Assembly (NCBI GenBank): GCA_021811425.1
Contig: JAJZPA010000008.1
Coordinates: 1 to 38,155, forward strand
Direction of reading: 5' to 3'
DNA: 38,155 nt
Origin: Bacillota bacterium
Lineage (GTDB): Bacteria; Bacillota; Desulfitobacteriia; Desulfitobacteriales; Desulfitobacteriaceae
Under the pieces are notes generated by a model. It was not told the DNA's origin and ran no database searches. It was given only the letters and a program-made list of their open reading frames with translations. Of this stretch, positions 23,764-33,002 are shown in pieces; position 1 is the stretch's first letter, and each line of letters starts with the position of its first letter. The translations under genes were made by a program, and so were the position numbers.

Positions 23764-24402
23764 ATGACACGGTTTATTTTAGTGAGGCATGGGGAAACCC
23801 TGTGGAACCGCGAGGGCCGCTTCCAGGGGCAAATCGACACGGAGTTAAGCCCTTTTGGGTTGGAGCAGGGAAAAATGGTGGCCGATGCCCTGGCGAAGGT
23901 GCATCTGGATGCTGCCTATGCCAGCTCCCTATCCCGATCCTATCGGACAGCCCAGATGTGTGCCGAATCTCATGGGCTGGAGGTAAGGAGCGAGGAACGC
24001 CTGATCGAAATCAACCATGGGGAGTGGGAAGGGTTGCAGGCCGAGGAAGTGCGGATGCGCTATCCGGATTTGCTGACATGCTGGCATACCAGTGTGACGG
24101 ATGTACAGATGCCCGGCGGAGAAAGTATTGAGGATGTGCGCCAGAGGGCCCGGGCAGCCTGTTTCGATATCGCTCGGCAGCATCCGGATCAAACCGTGCT
24201 CGTCGTCGCCCACGACGCGGTGAACAAGGCGATTCTCTGTGATATCCTCAACATTGATTTGAGCCATTTTTGGCAGATCAAACAAGACAACACCTGCATC
24301 AATGTCTTTGAGTATGATGAGGGTACATGGCGGCTCGTGCTGATGAATTCGACGAGTCACCTGGGGTTCTTGTATAGCGGGGTCGAGCAGAGGGGGTTGT
24401 AG
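23764..24402 (+). CDS. Histidine phosphatase family protein, candidate phosphoserine phosphatase
   Basis: A 212-residue phosphoglycerate-mutase-like phosphatase. The phospho-accepting His9 is in LVRHGETLWNREGRFQGQIDTELS; the second histidine is in VLVVAHDAVNKAIL, with an acidic residue in LIEINHGEWEG. Family members include cofactor-dependent mutases, alpha-ribazole phosphatase and a metal-independent phosphoserine phosphatase described in Hydrogenobacter. Placement right after the SerA gene makes phosphoserine phosphatase an attractive reading that would complete the pathway, but a terminator intervenes and sequence alone does not decide. GGAGAGG precedes the ATG. Confidence 0.85.
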   Translation: MTRFILVRHGETLWNREGRFQGQIDTELSPFGLEQGKMVADALAKVHLDAAYASSLSRSYRTAQMCAESHGLEVRSEERLIEINHGEWEGLQAEEVRMRYPDLLTCWHTSVTDVQMPGGESIEDVRQRARAACFDIARQHPDQTVLVVAHDAVNKAILCDILNIDLSHFWQIKQDNTCINVFEYDEGTWRLVLMNSTSHLGFLYSGVEQRGL

Positions 24403-24410
24403 GACGGGCT

Positions 24411-24440
24411 GTTTGTCCCCCCGGACAAACGTGATATAAT
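24411..24440 (+). promoter_or_regulatory. Promoter with overlapping inverted repeat
   Basis: TTGTCC (24413-24418) and TATAAT (24435-24440) with a 16-base spacer. GTTTGTCC (24411-24418) and GGACAAAC (24423-24430) form a perfect eight-base inverted repeat covering the -35 box and spacer, an operator-like placement. It could also be the terminator stem of the preceding gene, but no T-run follows. Confidence 0.6.
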
Positions 24441-24470
24441 GACTCCAAATACTTGGAGGAGTTGAGATGA

Positions 24471-25298
24471 TTGCCATTGTTATTTGGGACGGCGGGAGTG
24501 CCGCTCTCCTCAACGGATCGATCGAGCGAGGGGGGCATCCGGAGGATTAAAGAGCTGGGGTTAGGAGCTCTGGAGTTAGAATTTGTCCAAGGGGTGCGTA
24601 TGGGAGAAGCGAAGGCGCGCAAGATCCAGGAGACGGCGCAGGCCGAAGGGATCGCGTTAAGTTGCCATGGCCCTTACTGGATTAATTTTAATTCTCGCGA
24701 ACCGGAAAAAGTAGCTGCGAGCGCGGAAAGACTGATTCACACGGCTCATATCGCCCATTTGGCGGGAATCCGCGCGGTGGTTTTCCATCCGGCATTTAAT
24801 CATGATGATGATACGGATACTGTGTTTCACCGGATCGTCGCAGGCTTAAGCGACGTTCGCGAAACGTTGGACGCGGAAGGTATTGAAGTACTTTTGCGTC
24901 CGGAGACAACGGGGAAACCTAGCCAATACGGGGATCTGGAAGAGACGATCCGCTTGGCTCAGGCCGTTCCTGGGGTTCTCCCTTGCATTGATTTCAGCCA
25001 CCTGCATGCCCGAACCAACGGCAAGATGAACACCTATGATGAGTTCTCGCGGATCCTCGAGGTAACAGCAGAGGCTTTGGGAGACCGTTGGGTGAAAAAT
25101 TCCCACTTTCATATTTCAGGGATTGAGTACGGTCTCAAGGGGGAGAAGCGCCACCTTATCATGGCAGAGGCCGATCTCCAGTACAAAGACCTACTACGGG
25201 CCTTGCGCAGCGCCGGGGTGGAAGGTTTGGCCATCTGTGAAAGCCCGAACCTCGAAGGGGATGCCCTGATTCTGCAAAGGGAATACGAGGCTCTTTAA
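24471..25298 (+). CDS. Endonuclease IV-like xylose-isomerase-type TIM barrel protein
   Basis: A 275-residue AP-endonuclease-family-2 TIM barrel. Putative metal ligands appear in order: His in LSCHGPYW, His in AVVFHPAF, Glu in LRPETTGK, Asp and His in PCIDFSHLHAR, His in NSHFHISG and Glu in AICESPN, matching the trinuclear zinc scheme of Nfo. It is shorter and divergent compared with true endonuclease IV, so it may be an AP endonuclease or a sugar-phosphate isomerase. The frame starts at TTG 24471 (GGAGGA at 24455-24460). An ATG at 24467 overlaps it but leads into another frame that stops after about 27 codons. Confidence 0.8.
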   Translation: MPLLFGTAGVPLSSTDRSSEGGIRRIKELGLGALELEFVQGVRMGEAKARKIQETAQAEGIALSCHGPYWINFNSREPEKVAASAERLIHTAHIAHLAGIRAVVFHPAFNHDDDTDTVFHRIVAGLSDVRETLDAEGIEVLLRPETTGKPSQYGDLEETIRLAQAVPGVLPCIDFSHLHARTNGKMNTYDEFSRILEVTAEALGDRWVKNSHFHISGIEYGLKGEKRHLIMAEADLQYKDLLRALRSAGVEGLAICESPNLEGDALILQREYEAL

Positions 25299-25446
25299 GG
25301 CAATAGGTGACTAAGTGGTGGAATTCGCGCTCGGAACATGACCGAAAGGGTAAGTTCTATGTCAAAGGTTTTAACAGGGATTTAGCCATGGGAAGGTCCA
25401 GCGACGTGGCCCGTGCTCAAAAGTTTTAGAGGAGAGGGTGTTGTTT

Positions 25447-26052
25447 ATGATGAATTACACCGCCGCCCATAAGACGGCCTTAGAAAAGTTTGCCCAGGCC
25501 TCGCTGGAGGAGATGGCTCTGAATTCAGGATATCCTCTAAAGGAGAACCGTTTCCAGGTGGAGTTCTTAGGCCAGGCATTTGAAGTGGGGTATCCGAGTG
25601 GGAAATTCGAGCCGGTGCCGAGTCTGGATGGAGAGCTTCCTATCTTTGCCCAGATTCTCATCCTCCATTATTTAACCCAGACGGGAAAGGTTGAGGGACA
25701 GGGAAAACTTATTTCCTATAAAGAAATTCCAGGAGGCAGCATCTATATTGGGCCGTTTACCAACAGGGCTATCCGGCCTTTGGTGCAGTTGTTCGGGGAT
25801 GATCCGCAGCGACTGCTGACGGTTGCTCAAACATTGGGAGGAGAAGCGGTCAAACATGGGGATGCAGCCGTCACGCTCAGAGTGTTTCCACGCATCCCGG
25901 TAACGTTGGTGCTCTGGGCGGGAGATGAGGAATTCCCAGCCACCGGAAACATTCTTTTTGACGCCTCTGCTGCTCAGATCCTACCGGCTGAAGACTATGC
26001 AGTGCTCGCGAGTTTTATGGTGGCGACGCTAAAGCGCCTGAAAACACGGTAA
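25447..26052 (+). CDS. DUF3786-family protein
   Basis: A 201-residue soluble protein matching the pattern of DUF3786 proteins of anaerobes: an N-terminal helix, FAQILILHYLTQ, the YKEIPGGSIYIGPFTNRAIRPLV segment and LVLWAGDEEFPATGNILFDASAA near the C terminus. No catalytic motif is evident and the function is unknown. GAGGAGAGG at 25428-25436 fits the ATG at 25447 or the adjacent ATG at 25450. The 148-base gap before it shows no clear feature. Confidence 0.8.
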   Translation: MMNYTAAHKTALEKFAQASLEEMALNSGYPLKENRFQVEFLGQAFEVGYPSGKFEPVPSLDGELPIFAQILILHYLTQTGKVEGQGKLISYKEIPGGSIYIGPFTNRAIRPLVQLFGDDPQRLLTVAQTLGGEAVKHGDAAVTLRVFPRIPVTLVLWAGDEEFPATGNILFDASAAQILPAEDYAVLASFMVATLKRLKTR

Positions 26053-26093
26053 TCTCGTTTTGCTCAAGCGATGCAGGGATGAAAACAGAGTCT

Positions 26094-26133
26094 AGCCCCG
26101 CATGACAATTGTCGTTGTGCGGGGCTTCTTTAT
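26094..26133 (+). terminator. Rho-independent terminator after the DUF3786 gene
   Basis: AGCCCCGCA (26094-26102) pairs with TGCGGGGCT (26118-26126). The loop contains the small palindrome GACAATTGTC. A T-rich tail (TCTTTAT) follows. Confidence 0.8.
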
Positions 26134-26211
26134 ATGGGAAGCGGGTCGATCGACAGACAGTTACATGGATTCGTGAAATCCCAGGCACACTAAGCCTAAG
26201 GAGGGATTTTT

Positions 26212-27174
26212 ATGCATACGCTCTGGAAGGGCTCGATAAGTTTTGGACTTGTGAATGTTCCGGTGAAACTCCATGCCGCGACGGAGGCTAAGGAATTTCA
26301 GTTTCATTATCTACATAACGCGTGTCAACGCCGCATCCGTTATGCCAAAAAATGCCCCCACTGTGAGGTAGAGGTTGGCCCGGGCGATCTTGTGAAGGGG
26401 TACGAATACGAGCGGGATCATTATGTGATCTTGACGGATGAGGAAATGGCTGTGTTGGAACAGCCGAGGACGCGCTCGATTGATATTCTGGATTTTGTAA
26501 ACCTGAGCGATATCGATCCGGTTTACTATCAAAAATCCTATTATCTCTCCCCGGAAGACACGGCGCAAAAGGCTTATCGCCTCCTCAGTCAGGCGATGCT
26601 GGAAAGCGGCAAAGTGGCTTTGGCCCGCATTACCCTGCGTTCGAAGCAGCATTTAGCCTGTCTACGGGTATATGAAGAAGGACTTGTGCTGGAGACCATG
26701 TATTATCCGGACGAAATCCGGCACTTGGAGAGCACCTGGAATCAGGTAGTGCCGACAGAAGCGGAATTAGTCATGGCGAAACAGTTGATCGAGAGTCTGG
26801 GGAAACCCTTTGAGCCGGAGAAGTATCAGGATGAGGTGCGGGCCCAACTCGCCGAGATGATCGAGAAGAAAGTGCAAGGACAGACCTTTGTGATCGAATC
26901 CGAACCACAGCAGGGCAAGGTCTTGGATTTGATGCAAGCTTTGCGGGCGAGCTTAGCGATGGCGGAAGAGAAGAAAGGTAAACCAGCGGGAAGAAACCAG
27001 GCGGGAAGCGAAACCGTGGCTGACGCTGAGAGCGAAGTGAGCGGAGTTAGCGATGTTAGCGAACTTAGCGAGCTGAACCAAGCGAACGAGGTGAAGGGTG
27101 GAGAGCCAGGGGTGCAAGAATCCTTCCTCAAGCCGAAACCGCGCAAGCGGGCAGCACGGGCTAAAGGGGCCTGA
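26212..27174 (+). CDS. ku: Non-homologous end joining protein Ku
   Basis: A 320-residue bacterial Ku. MHTLWKGSISFGLVNVPVKLH is the hallmark N terminus. CQRRIRYAKKCPHCEVEV, YEYERDHYVILTDEEM and LVMAKQLIESLGKPFEPEKYQDEV mark the core ring domain through about residue 255. After the core there is a Ser/Glu/Val-rich stretch with repeated SDVSELSEL-like units (about residues 275-295), then a basic tail (KPKPRKRAARAKGA), the sort of extension that modulates DNA binding in other Ku proteins. It binds broken DNA ends and recruits LigD. AAGGAGGGA precedes the ATG; the LigD polymerase gene follows 47 bases later. Confidence 0.96.
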   Translation: MHTLWKGSISFGLVNVPVKLHAATEAKEFQFHYLHNACQRRIRYAKKCPHCEVEVGPGDLVKGYEYERDHYVILTDEEMAVLEQPRTRSIDILDFVNLSDIDPVYYQKSYYLSPEDTAQKAYRLLSQAMLESGKVALARITLRSKQHLACLRVYEEGLVLETMYYPDEIRHLESTWNQVVPTEAELVMAKQLIESLGKPFEPEKYQDEVRAQLAEMIEKKVQGQTFVIESEPQQGKVLDLMQALRASLAMAEEKKGKPAGRNQAGSETVADAESEVSGVSDVSELSELNQANEVKGGEPGVQESFLKPKPRKRAARAKGA

Positions 27175-27221
27175 ACGGGAAATCATCCCAAGGTGTGAAA
27201 GTATCAAGGAGGTGAGAGGAG

Positions 27222-28166
27222 ATGTCCAAACCAGGAGGAGTTGAAGGCAAGGTAACGGTCGAAGTCGAAGGCCGGAAGCTGACTTTGACAAATCTAGATA
27301 AAGTCTATTTCCCGGAAAGCGGGATCACCAAAGGGGAACTTATTCAGTTTTATACCGAAATGGCTCCCTATATTCTTCCGCACATCAGCCAAAGCCCCTT
27401 CACCATGGTTCGCTATCCTGAGGGCATCCATGGGGGATTTTTTTATCAGAAGGAGTGTCCGGCTCAGGCCCCGGAATGGGTGGAGCGCTATCAAGATCTG
27501 CATTCACGGGAAGTAATTACCTATGTTATATGCAATAAGCTTTCCACCTTAGTGTACTTGATTAACTTAGGCTGTATTGAGATTCATGCGTGGGCCTCCA
27601 CCGAGGACAAGCCTGAAAATCCGGAATGGGCTGTTTTTGATCTCGATCCTGATCCGCCGTCAGGATTTGCTGAAGCCCTACAGGCAGCCCGCTGGCTGGG
27701 TCAGATTCTCCTGGAGCTGAAAATGAATTTCTTGGTGAAAACATCGGGAGCTTCAGGGGTTCACATTCTCCTGCCGATTGAAAACGAATATTCCTATGCC
27801 CAGGTTCAGCAAGGGGTGGGGGGGATCTGTCGATTCTTAGCTGAAGAACGTTCGAATGCGTGTACGCTTGAACGCAGTGTAAAAAAACGTGAAGGGAAAG
27901 TCTACCTCGACTATTTGCAGAATGGACGAGGGCGGACGATGGCTGGAATCTACAGTGTACGTCCGACAGCAAAGGCTGCGGTTTCCACCCCTTTGCTTTG
28001 GGAAGAAGTCATGGCTGGGGTGAGAGCTGAAGATTTTCATCTGTATAACCTCAAGCAGCGTTTAAATGAAGTAGGCGATCTTAGCCAATCAATGCAAGAT
28101 AAGAATGATTTCTCAAAAATTCTGCACTATTTCACCCAAGGCTGGGAAATACGACAGGAAAAGTAG
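27222..28166 (+). CDS. LigD-type DNA polymerase/primase domain protein (NHEJ)
   Basis: A 314-residue stand-alone LigD polymerase domain (archaeo-eukaryotic primase fold). LTNLDKVYFPESGITKGELI opens the family; EIHAWAS, the metal-binding AVFDLDPDPP (about residues 139-147) and KTSGASGVHILLPI are conserved active-site elements. It fills gaps and adds nucleotides during end joining. No ligase or nuclease domain is fused and no ligase gene is in the window, so the sealing step must come from elsewhere in the genome. Two good ribosome sites (AAGGAGG, GAGGAG) precede the ATG. It is paired with ku. Confidence 0.95.
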   Translation: MSKPGGVEGKVTVEVEGRKLTLTNLDKVYFPESGITKGELIQFYTEMAPYILPHISQSPFTMVRYPEGIHGGFFYQKECPAQAPEWVERYQDLHSREVITYVICNKLSTLVYLINLGCIEIHAWASTEDKPENPEWAVFDLDPDPPSGFAEALQAARWLGQILLELKMNFLVKTSGASGVHILLPIENEYSYAQVQQGVGGICRFLAEERSNACTLERSVKKREGKVYLDYLQNGRGRTMAGIYSVRPTAKAAVSTPLLWEEVMAGVRAEDFHLYNLKQRLNEVGDLSQSMQDKNDFSKILHYFTQGWEIRQEK

Positions 28167-28207
28167 CAGGAAAAGTTCAGAGTGACCCCGAAGCTAAATG
28201 AACAGGG

Positions 28208-28236
28208 TTGAGCAGAGCGAATGTTTAGGGTATACT
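28208..28236 (+). promoter_or_regulatory. Promoter of dprA
   Basis: TTGAGC (28208-28213) and TATACT (28231-28236) with a 17-base spacer. Its position inside the longer dprA open frame supports a downstream start codon. Confidence 0.7.
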
Positions 28237-28284
28237 GCGGACGACCAAAACGTGATGCGCGAAGAGATAGGAGTGGGCCATGAG

Positions 28285-29445
28285 ATGAGTGCGGAGATGG
28301 AGACAGAGAAGCGGGTTCGGGTGGCCCTGCGCTTGGTGCCGGGGCTGGGGAGCACGCGGTTGAGAGAATTGATTGCAGTATTCGGCAGTGCTCAGGCTGC
28401 GTGGGAAGCATCTTCCGAGGCTTTTTCCATATGGGGAAATGTGGCCTGGGTTCAGCAACTTCTAAAACTGAAAAGGGAGCTTTCCTTAGTTCGTGTGCAG
28501 GAGGAACTTGAGAAGAAAGGGATTCAAACTGTGATTCCGGAGGAGGGAAGCTACCCGCGGCTCTTGGCAGAACTTGCGGATGCGCCGCCACTTCTATATT
28601 ATCGCGGGCAGCTCGGTGAAGGCCAAGAAGCCCTGGCGTTTGTCGGCTCACGCCAGGCGACTGCTTATGGTAAGGCGGCTGCCGAATTTCTGGCAAAGGA
28701 AGCGGCGAGCCGAGGAGTTGTGATTGTCAGTGGACTCGCCCGAGGGATTGATTCTGCGGCCCATAAAGGGGCTTTGGCAGCGAAGGGTGTGACTTGGGCT
28801 TTTCTTGGCTCAGGGGTAGACATCGTGTATCCGCAGGAAAATCTGCGGCTGGCCGAAGAAATTTTGCAGCAGGGGGCGCTGATCAGCGAATTTGTTCCAG
28901 GAACACCGCCACAGCCCACGCATTTTCCGGCACGGAACCGCCTGATCAGCGGCTGTGCCCGCGGGGTAGTGGTCGTGGAAGCGGCCAAGAAAAGCGGGGC
29001 CCTGATCACGGTTGATTTTGCCCTGGAACAGGGACGGGAGGTTTTTGCGGTTCCTGGGCCGATTTTTAGTGAATTGAGTCAAGGAACGCATCATTTAATT
29101 CGGCAAGGGGCAAGAATAGTAGATGATATCGAGGATATCTGGGCGGAATTTCCGGATTTTCAGCGTTCGGTCGGAACGGTTGGGAAGGACAATACCAGCA
29201 CCATAACTGGCGAAACAGGCCAGCCTGGTGGGGCAGGCCTGCAGGGCAAGGATAGGCCTTTGAGTCTGACTTCCGAGCAGAAAAGCCTCCTCGGAATTTT
29301 AAGCGATATTCCTCTTCATGTTGACCAGATTACGCTGCAGGCCCCGGTTGTTGCGGAGAAAATTCCGCTTCTGCTTTTGGAACTGCAACTGACGGGTCAA
29401 ATCATACAGCTTCCAGGCCAGCGCTATGTGATTTCCCGTTACTAG
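28285..29445 (+). CDS. dprA: DNA processing protein DprA
   Basis: A 386-residue DprA/Smf protein that binds single-stranded DNA and loads RecA in transformation. The N-terminal helical part is followed by the Rossmann core: FVGSRQATAYGK, VIVSGLARGIDSAAHKGAL, GSGVDIVYPQEN, FPARNRLISG, VVEAAKKSGALITVDFALEQG. A C-terminal winged-helix domain ends the protein. The open frame extends to 28198, but a promoter lies inside that extension and AGGAG at 28269-28273 precedes the ATG at 28285; an ATG at 28255 is the alternative. It heads the conserved dprA-topA-trmFO-xerC cluster. Confidence 0.94.
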   Translation: MSAEMETEKRVRVALRLVPGLGSTRLRELIAVFGSAQAAWEASSEAFSIWGNVAWVQQLLKLKRELSLVRVQEELEKKGIQTVIPEEGSYPRLLAELADAPPLLYYRGQLGEGQEALAFVGSRQATAYGKAAAEFLAKEAASRGVVIVSGLARGIDSAAHKGALAAKGVTWAFLGSGVDIVYPQENLRLAEEILQQGALISEFVPGTPPQPTHFPARNRLISGCARGVVVVEAAKKSGALITVDFALEQGREVFAVPGPIFSELSQGTHHLIRQGARIVDDIEDIWAEFPDFQRSVGTVGKDNTSTITGETGQPGGAGLQGKDRPLSLTSEQKSLLGILSDIPLHVDQITLQAPVVAEKIPLLLLELQLTGQIIQLPGQRYVISRY

Positions 29446-29567
29446 ACAGGGACTTAAAAAGAAGGTAAGATAAGGCAAGAGTTTGAGTCCTGAGGAAATA
29501 TGAGCTAAATATTTAAACTGTGCTTAGAACAAGTCTATTAGAAGAAGCAAACATCTTGAGGTGAGAT

Positions 29568-31676
29568 ATGTCCAAGACTTTGGTTATCGTTGAATCCCCG
29601 GCCAAAGCTAAATCCATTAGCAAATTCTTAGGTGGCCGTTATACAGTGAAAGCGTCGATGGGGCATCTTCGGGATCTGCCGAAGAGCCAGCTGGGCGTGG
29701 ATATTGAACATCGCTTTGAACCGAAATACATTGCTATTCGCGGCAAAGGCGAACTCATCAAGGAGCTGCGGGTGGCAGCCAAGAATGCGGATCGGGTGCT
29801 CCTGGCTTCCGACCCTGACCGTGAAGGAGAGGCTATTGCTTGGCATTTGGGTCATCTTTTAGGGCTCAATATGGATGAAAAGTGCCGAATCGAATTTCAC
29901 GAGATTACGAAACCAGCCATTCAAGGTGCGATCAAACATGCTCGTCAAATTGATCGGGGCAAAGTGGATGCCCAGCAGGCCCGCCGGGTTTTGGATCGCT
30001 TGGTGGGTTATCAGCTGAGTCCGCTGCTTTGGCGGAAAGTGAAAAAGGGGCTAAGTGCGGGCCGGGTTCAGTCCGTGGCCGTACGCATTGTCTGTGACCG
30101 CGAAGAGGAGATCCGAGCGTTTGTCCCGGAAGAATATTGGACGCTGGTTGCTCACATTCAGTCTTCCGGAGGAAGTTTTACTGCCAAACTGCAAAAAAAG
30201 CAGGGGAAAAAGCTGGAGATCAAGTCTCAGGATGCAATGGAGCAGGTCATTAAGGAACTGAGCCATGCCGAATTCCAAGTCGCGGATGTGCGCTCCAAAG
30301 AGAAACGCAAACAGCCGGCTCCACCGTTTACCACGAGCAGTCTGCAGCAGGAAGCGTACCGCAAGCTGAACCTTTCGCCGAAAAGGACGATGATGCTGGC
30401 CCAACAGCTGTACGAAGGGATTGAACTTGGGAAGCAGGGAAGTGTCGGGTTAATCACTTATATGCGCACAGATTCTGTGCGGATTGCTGAAATAGCCCAG
30501 GAAGAAGCGAAAGGGTGGATCCTGGAGCATCATGGTGAAGCCTATTGTCCGCCCGAACCCAGGCAGTTCAGCAGCAAGGGAAGGGCACAGGAAGCCCATG
30601 AAGCCGTTCGTCCGACGAGCCTTGAGTATAGCCCGGAGCGGATAAAAGAGTATTTAAGCCGGGATCAGATCCGACTCTATCGGCTAATCTGGGATCGTTT
30701 CCTAGCTAGTCAAATGAGTGCGGCGATCTTAGACACCTTGACGGTTGATGTTTCCGCCGGGGAATACCTTTTTCGCGCCAATGCCTCCACGGTGCGCTTT
30801 CCTGGCTATTTAGCCGTCTATCAAGATGGTCGGGATGAGGAAGGGGACGGCGAGGATGAAGAGGGTGCACTGGCCATTCCGGTGGCTCCGAAAGAGGGGC
30901 TCAAGCTGGAGGAACTGAAATCGAAACAGCATTTTACAGAACCGGCCCCTCGTTATACAGAGGCAACATTGGTACGTAAGATGGAAGAAGAAGGAATAGG
31001 CAGGCCGAGTACCTATGCGCCCACGATTGAGACCATCCAAACGCGGGGCTATGTGGTCAAAGAAGAGAAACAACTCTTGCCGACCGAATTGGGAGAAGTC
31101 GTCATCACCCTGCTTAAGGAGTTTTTTCCAGATATCGTTAGTCTGGAATTTACGGCTAACTTCGAGGAAAAACTCGATGATATTGAAGAAAGGGAAGTTG
31201 CCTGGCGGGATGTGATTGATTCGTTCTATGCGCCATTTGCCCTGACGTTGGCTCGGGCCGATGAACAAATTGGGAAAGTGCAGATTGAAGAACAGGTTTC
31301 TGATGAAGTCTGTGAACAGTGCGGACGTCACCTGGTCGTGCGGATGGGACGTTATGGCAAATTCCTGGCTTGCCCTGGTTTTCCAGAGTGCAAGAATACG
31401 AAACCGTTACTTGAGGAAACCGGAGGAGCTTGCCCCCGCTGTGGTAAACCACTGGTCGTTCGCCGCTCCAAAAAAGGACGGAGGTTTTATGGCTGCAGCG
31501 GCTATCCGGAATGTGATTTTGTGTCCTGGGATCTTCCGGCCCCTGAGCCTTGTCCGCAATGCGGACAACTAATGGTGATCAAGTTGTCCCGCAGGCAAAA
31601 ACGCTATGCCTGCACGAATGCGGAATGCCGTTACCAGCGAACGGTTGAGGGGACAGAGGAACAGGAAGGCAATTAA
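29568..31676 (+). CDS. topA: DNA topoisomerase I
   Basis: A 702-residue type IA topoisomerase that relaxes negative supercoils. The TOPRIM domain has [17 protein letters not shown] and [16 protein letters not shown]. The active-site tyrosine is in [13 protein letters not shown] (about residue 300). Three C-terminal four-cysteine zinc ribbons follow: CEQCGRHLV...[17 protein letters not shown]...CSGYPEC and CPQCGQLMV...CTNAEC. Length and zinc-finger number are typical for Firmicutes. GAGGTGAG precedes the ATG. Its stop is immediately followed by trmFO. Confidence 0.98.
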   Translation: MSKTLVIVESPAKAKSISKFLGGRYTVKASMGHLRDLPKSQLGVDIEHRFEPKYIAIRGKGELIKELRVAAKNADRVLLASDPDREGEAIAWHLGHLLGLNMDEKCRIEFHEITKPAIQGAIKHARQIDRGKVDAQQARRVLDRLVGYQLSPLLWRKVKKGLSAGRVQSVAVRIVCDREEEIRAFVPEEYWTLVAHIQSSGGSFTAKLQKKQGKKLEIKSQDAMEQVIKELSHAEFQVADVRSKEKRKQPAPPFTTSSLQQEAYRKLNLSPKRTMMLAQQLYEGIELGKQGSVGLITYMRTDSVRIAEIAQEEAKGWILEHHGEAYCPPEPRQFSSKGRAQEAHEAVRPTSLEYSPERIKEYLSRDQIRLYRLIWDRFLASQMSAAILDTLTVDVSAGEYLFRANASTVRFPGYLAVYQDGRDEEGDGEDEEGALAIPVAPKEGLKLEELKSKQHFTEPAPRYTEATLVRKMEEEGIGRPSTYAPTIETIQTRGYVVKEEKQLLPTELGEVVITLLKEFFPDIVSLEFTANFEEKLDDIEEREVAWRDVIDSFYAPFALTLARADEQIGKVQIEEQVSDEVCEQCGRHLVVRMGRYGKFLACPGFPECKNTKPLLEETGGACPRCGKPLVVRRSKKGRRFYGCSGYPECDFVSWDLPAPEPCPQCGQLMVIKLSRRQKRYACTNAECRYQRTVEGTEEQEGN

Positions 31677-31677
31677 T

Positions 31678-32988
31678 ATGAATCAGGCAACCATTATCGG
31701 GGCGGGGCTTGCAGGCTCGGAAGCCGCTTGGCAGCTGGCTAAGCGGGGGATTCCCGTTAAGCTTTATGAAATGCGTCCGCATAAATTAACGCCAGCTCAC
31801 CATACCGGAGATTTTGCGGAACTTGTCTGCAGCAACTCACTCAAAGGGAACGGACTTGACAACGCGGCTGGTTTGCTCAAGGAGGAAATGCGGCGGCTGG
31901 ATGCCCTGATTATAGCGGCTGCCGATCAGCATGCGATCCCCGCTGGAGGGGCCTTAGCGGTGGACCGGGAACACTTCGCTCAGGAGGTGAGTGAACGCTT
32001 GACCGCTCATCCTGGGATACAGATCATACGCGAAGAGGTGCAGGCCATCTCTCGGGATGGCCTGGTGATTGTTGCCAGTGGACCGCTGACATCCGATGCT
32101 TTGGCAGCGGATATTGCCCAGCTAACTGGGGAGGATACCCTCGCTTTTTATGATGCGGCTGCCCCGATTGTCACCCTGGAATCGATTGATCAGGATAAGG
32201 CGTTTTGGGCCTCCCGCTATGATAAAGGGGATGCCGATTACCTGAATTGCCCGCTGACCAAGGAAGAATATGAACGCTTTCATACAGAGCTGGCGCAAGC
32301 TGAAGTGGCTGAAGTCCAAGGGTTCGAGCAAGGGAACGTTTTTGAAGGCTGTATGCCAATTGAGGTTATGGCGGCGCGCGGCCCTCAAACCCTGGCGTTT
32401 GGCCCGTTGAAACCTGTGGGTTTGAGCGATCCCCGCACGGGTGTCCGCCCCTATGCAGTGGTGCAGCTACGCAAGGAAAACCGAGAAGGGACGCTGTTTA
32501 ATCTGGTTGGTTTTCAGACGCATTTGAAGTGGGGAGAACAACAGCGGGTTTTTCGTCTAATCCCCGGCTTGGAGCGGGCGGAATTTGTGCGCTATGGGGT
32601 GATGCACCGCAACACATTCCTTAATGCTCCCAAGGTACTGAAAGCCGATTTCAGCCTCAAACAAAATCCTTGGCTTTTTTTCGCTGGGCAAATCACAGGG
32701 GTGGAAGGGTATGTGGAATCCGCCGCGAGTGGCCTGATGGTTGGGATCAACGCTTGGCGCACCCTGGAGGGACTTAAACCCCTGGTTTTCCCGCCGGAAA
32801 CGGCTTTAGGAGCCTTGGCCAGGCATTTGGAGGGTTCGCCCTCCCGAGATTTCCAGCCTATGAATATGAATTTTGGCCTTCTTCCGTCACTTGAGGAGCG
32901 CATCCGCAACAAACGGGAGAAAAACAGTCAAGTGTCAGAGCGCGCCTTGGCAGCTCTGGCTGTATTTATGGCCAAAGAGCGGCTCTGA
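31678..32988 (+). CDS. trmFO: Folate-dependent tRNA (uracil-54) methyltransferase TrmFO
   Basis: A 436-residue FAD protein that makes ribothymidine-54 in tRNA using methylenetetrahydrofolate. The FAD-binding motif is [18 protein letters not shown] at the N terminus; [23 protein letters not shown] and [17 protein letters not shown] are family signatures. The open frame continues upstream to 31606 inside topA; AGGAAGG at 31662-31668 and the family start [10 protein letters not shown] place the start at 31678. It is followed 14 bases later by xerC. Confidence 0.97.
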   Translation: MNQATIIGAGLAGSEAAWQLAKRGIPVKLYEMRPHKLTPAHHTGDFAELVCSNSLKGNGLDNAAGLLKEEMRRLDALIIAAADQHAIPAGGALAVDREHFAQEVSERLTAHPGIQIIREEVQAISRDGLVIVASGPLTSDALAADIAQLTGEDTLAFYDAAAPIVTLESIDQDKAFWASRYDKGDADYLNCPLTKEEYERFHTELAQAEVAEVQGFEQGNVFEGCMPIEVMAARGPQTLAFGPLKPVGLSDPRTGVRPYAVVQLRKENREGTLFNLVGFQTHLKWGEQQRVFRLIPGLERAEFVRYGVMHRNTFLNAPKVLKADFSLKQNPWLFFAGQITGVEGYVESAASGLMVGINAWRTLEGLKPLVFPPETALGALARHLEGSPSRDFQPMNMNFGLLPSLEERIRNKREKNSQVSERALAALAVFMAKERL

Positions 32989-33002
32989 GGAAGTGAGATG
33001 TT

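Noticed and set aside
26161-26192. Possible sigma-G promoter before ku (TTACATG, 18 bases, CACACTA)
   Set aside because: The predicted transcript start would fall on or inside the ribosome binding site of ku and the -35 match is weak.
29483-29511. Promoter-like TTGAGT and TAAATA upstream of topA
   Set aside because: The -10 box matches only half the consensus, so it was not listed.
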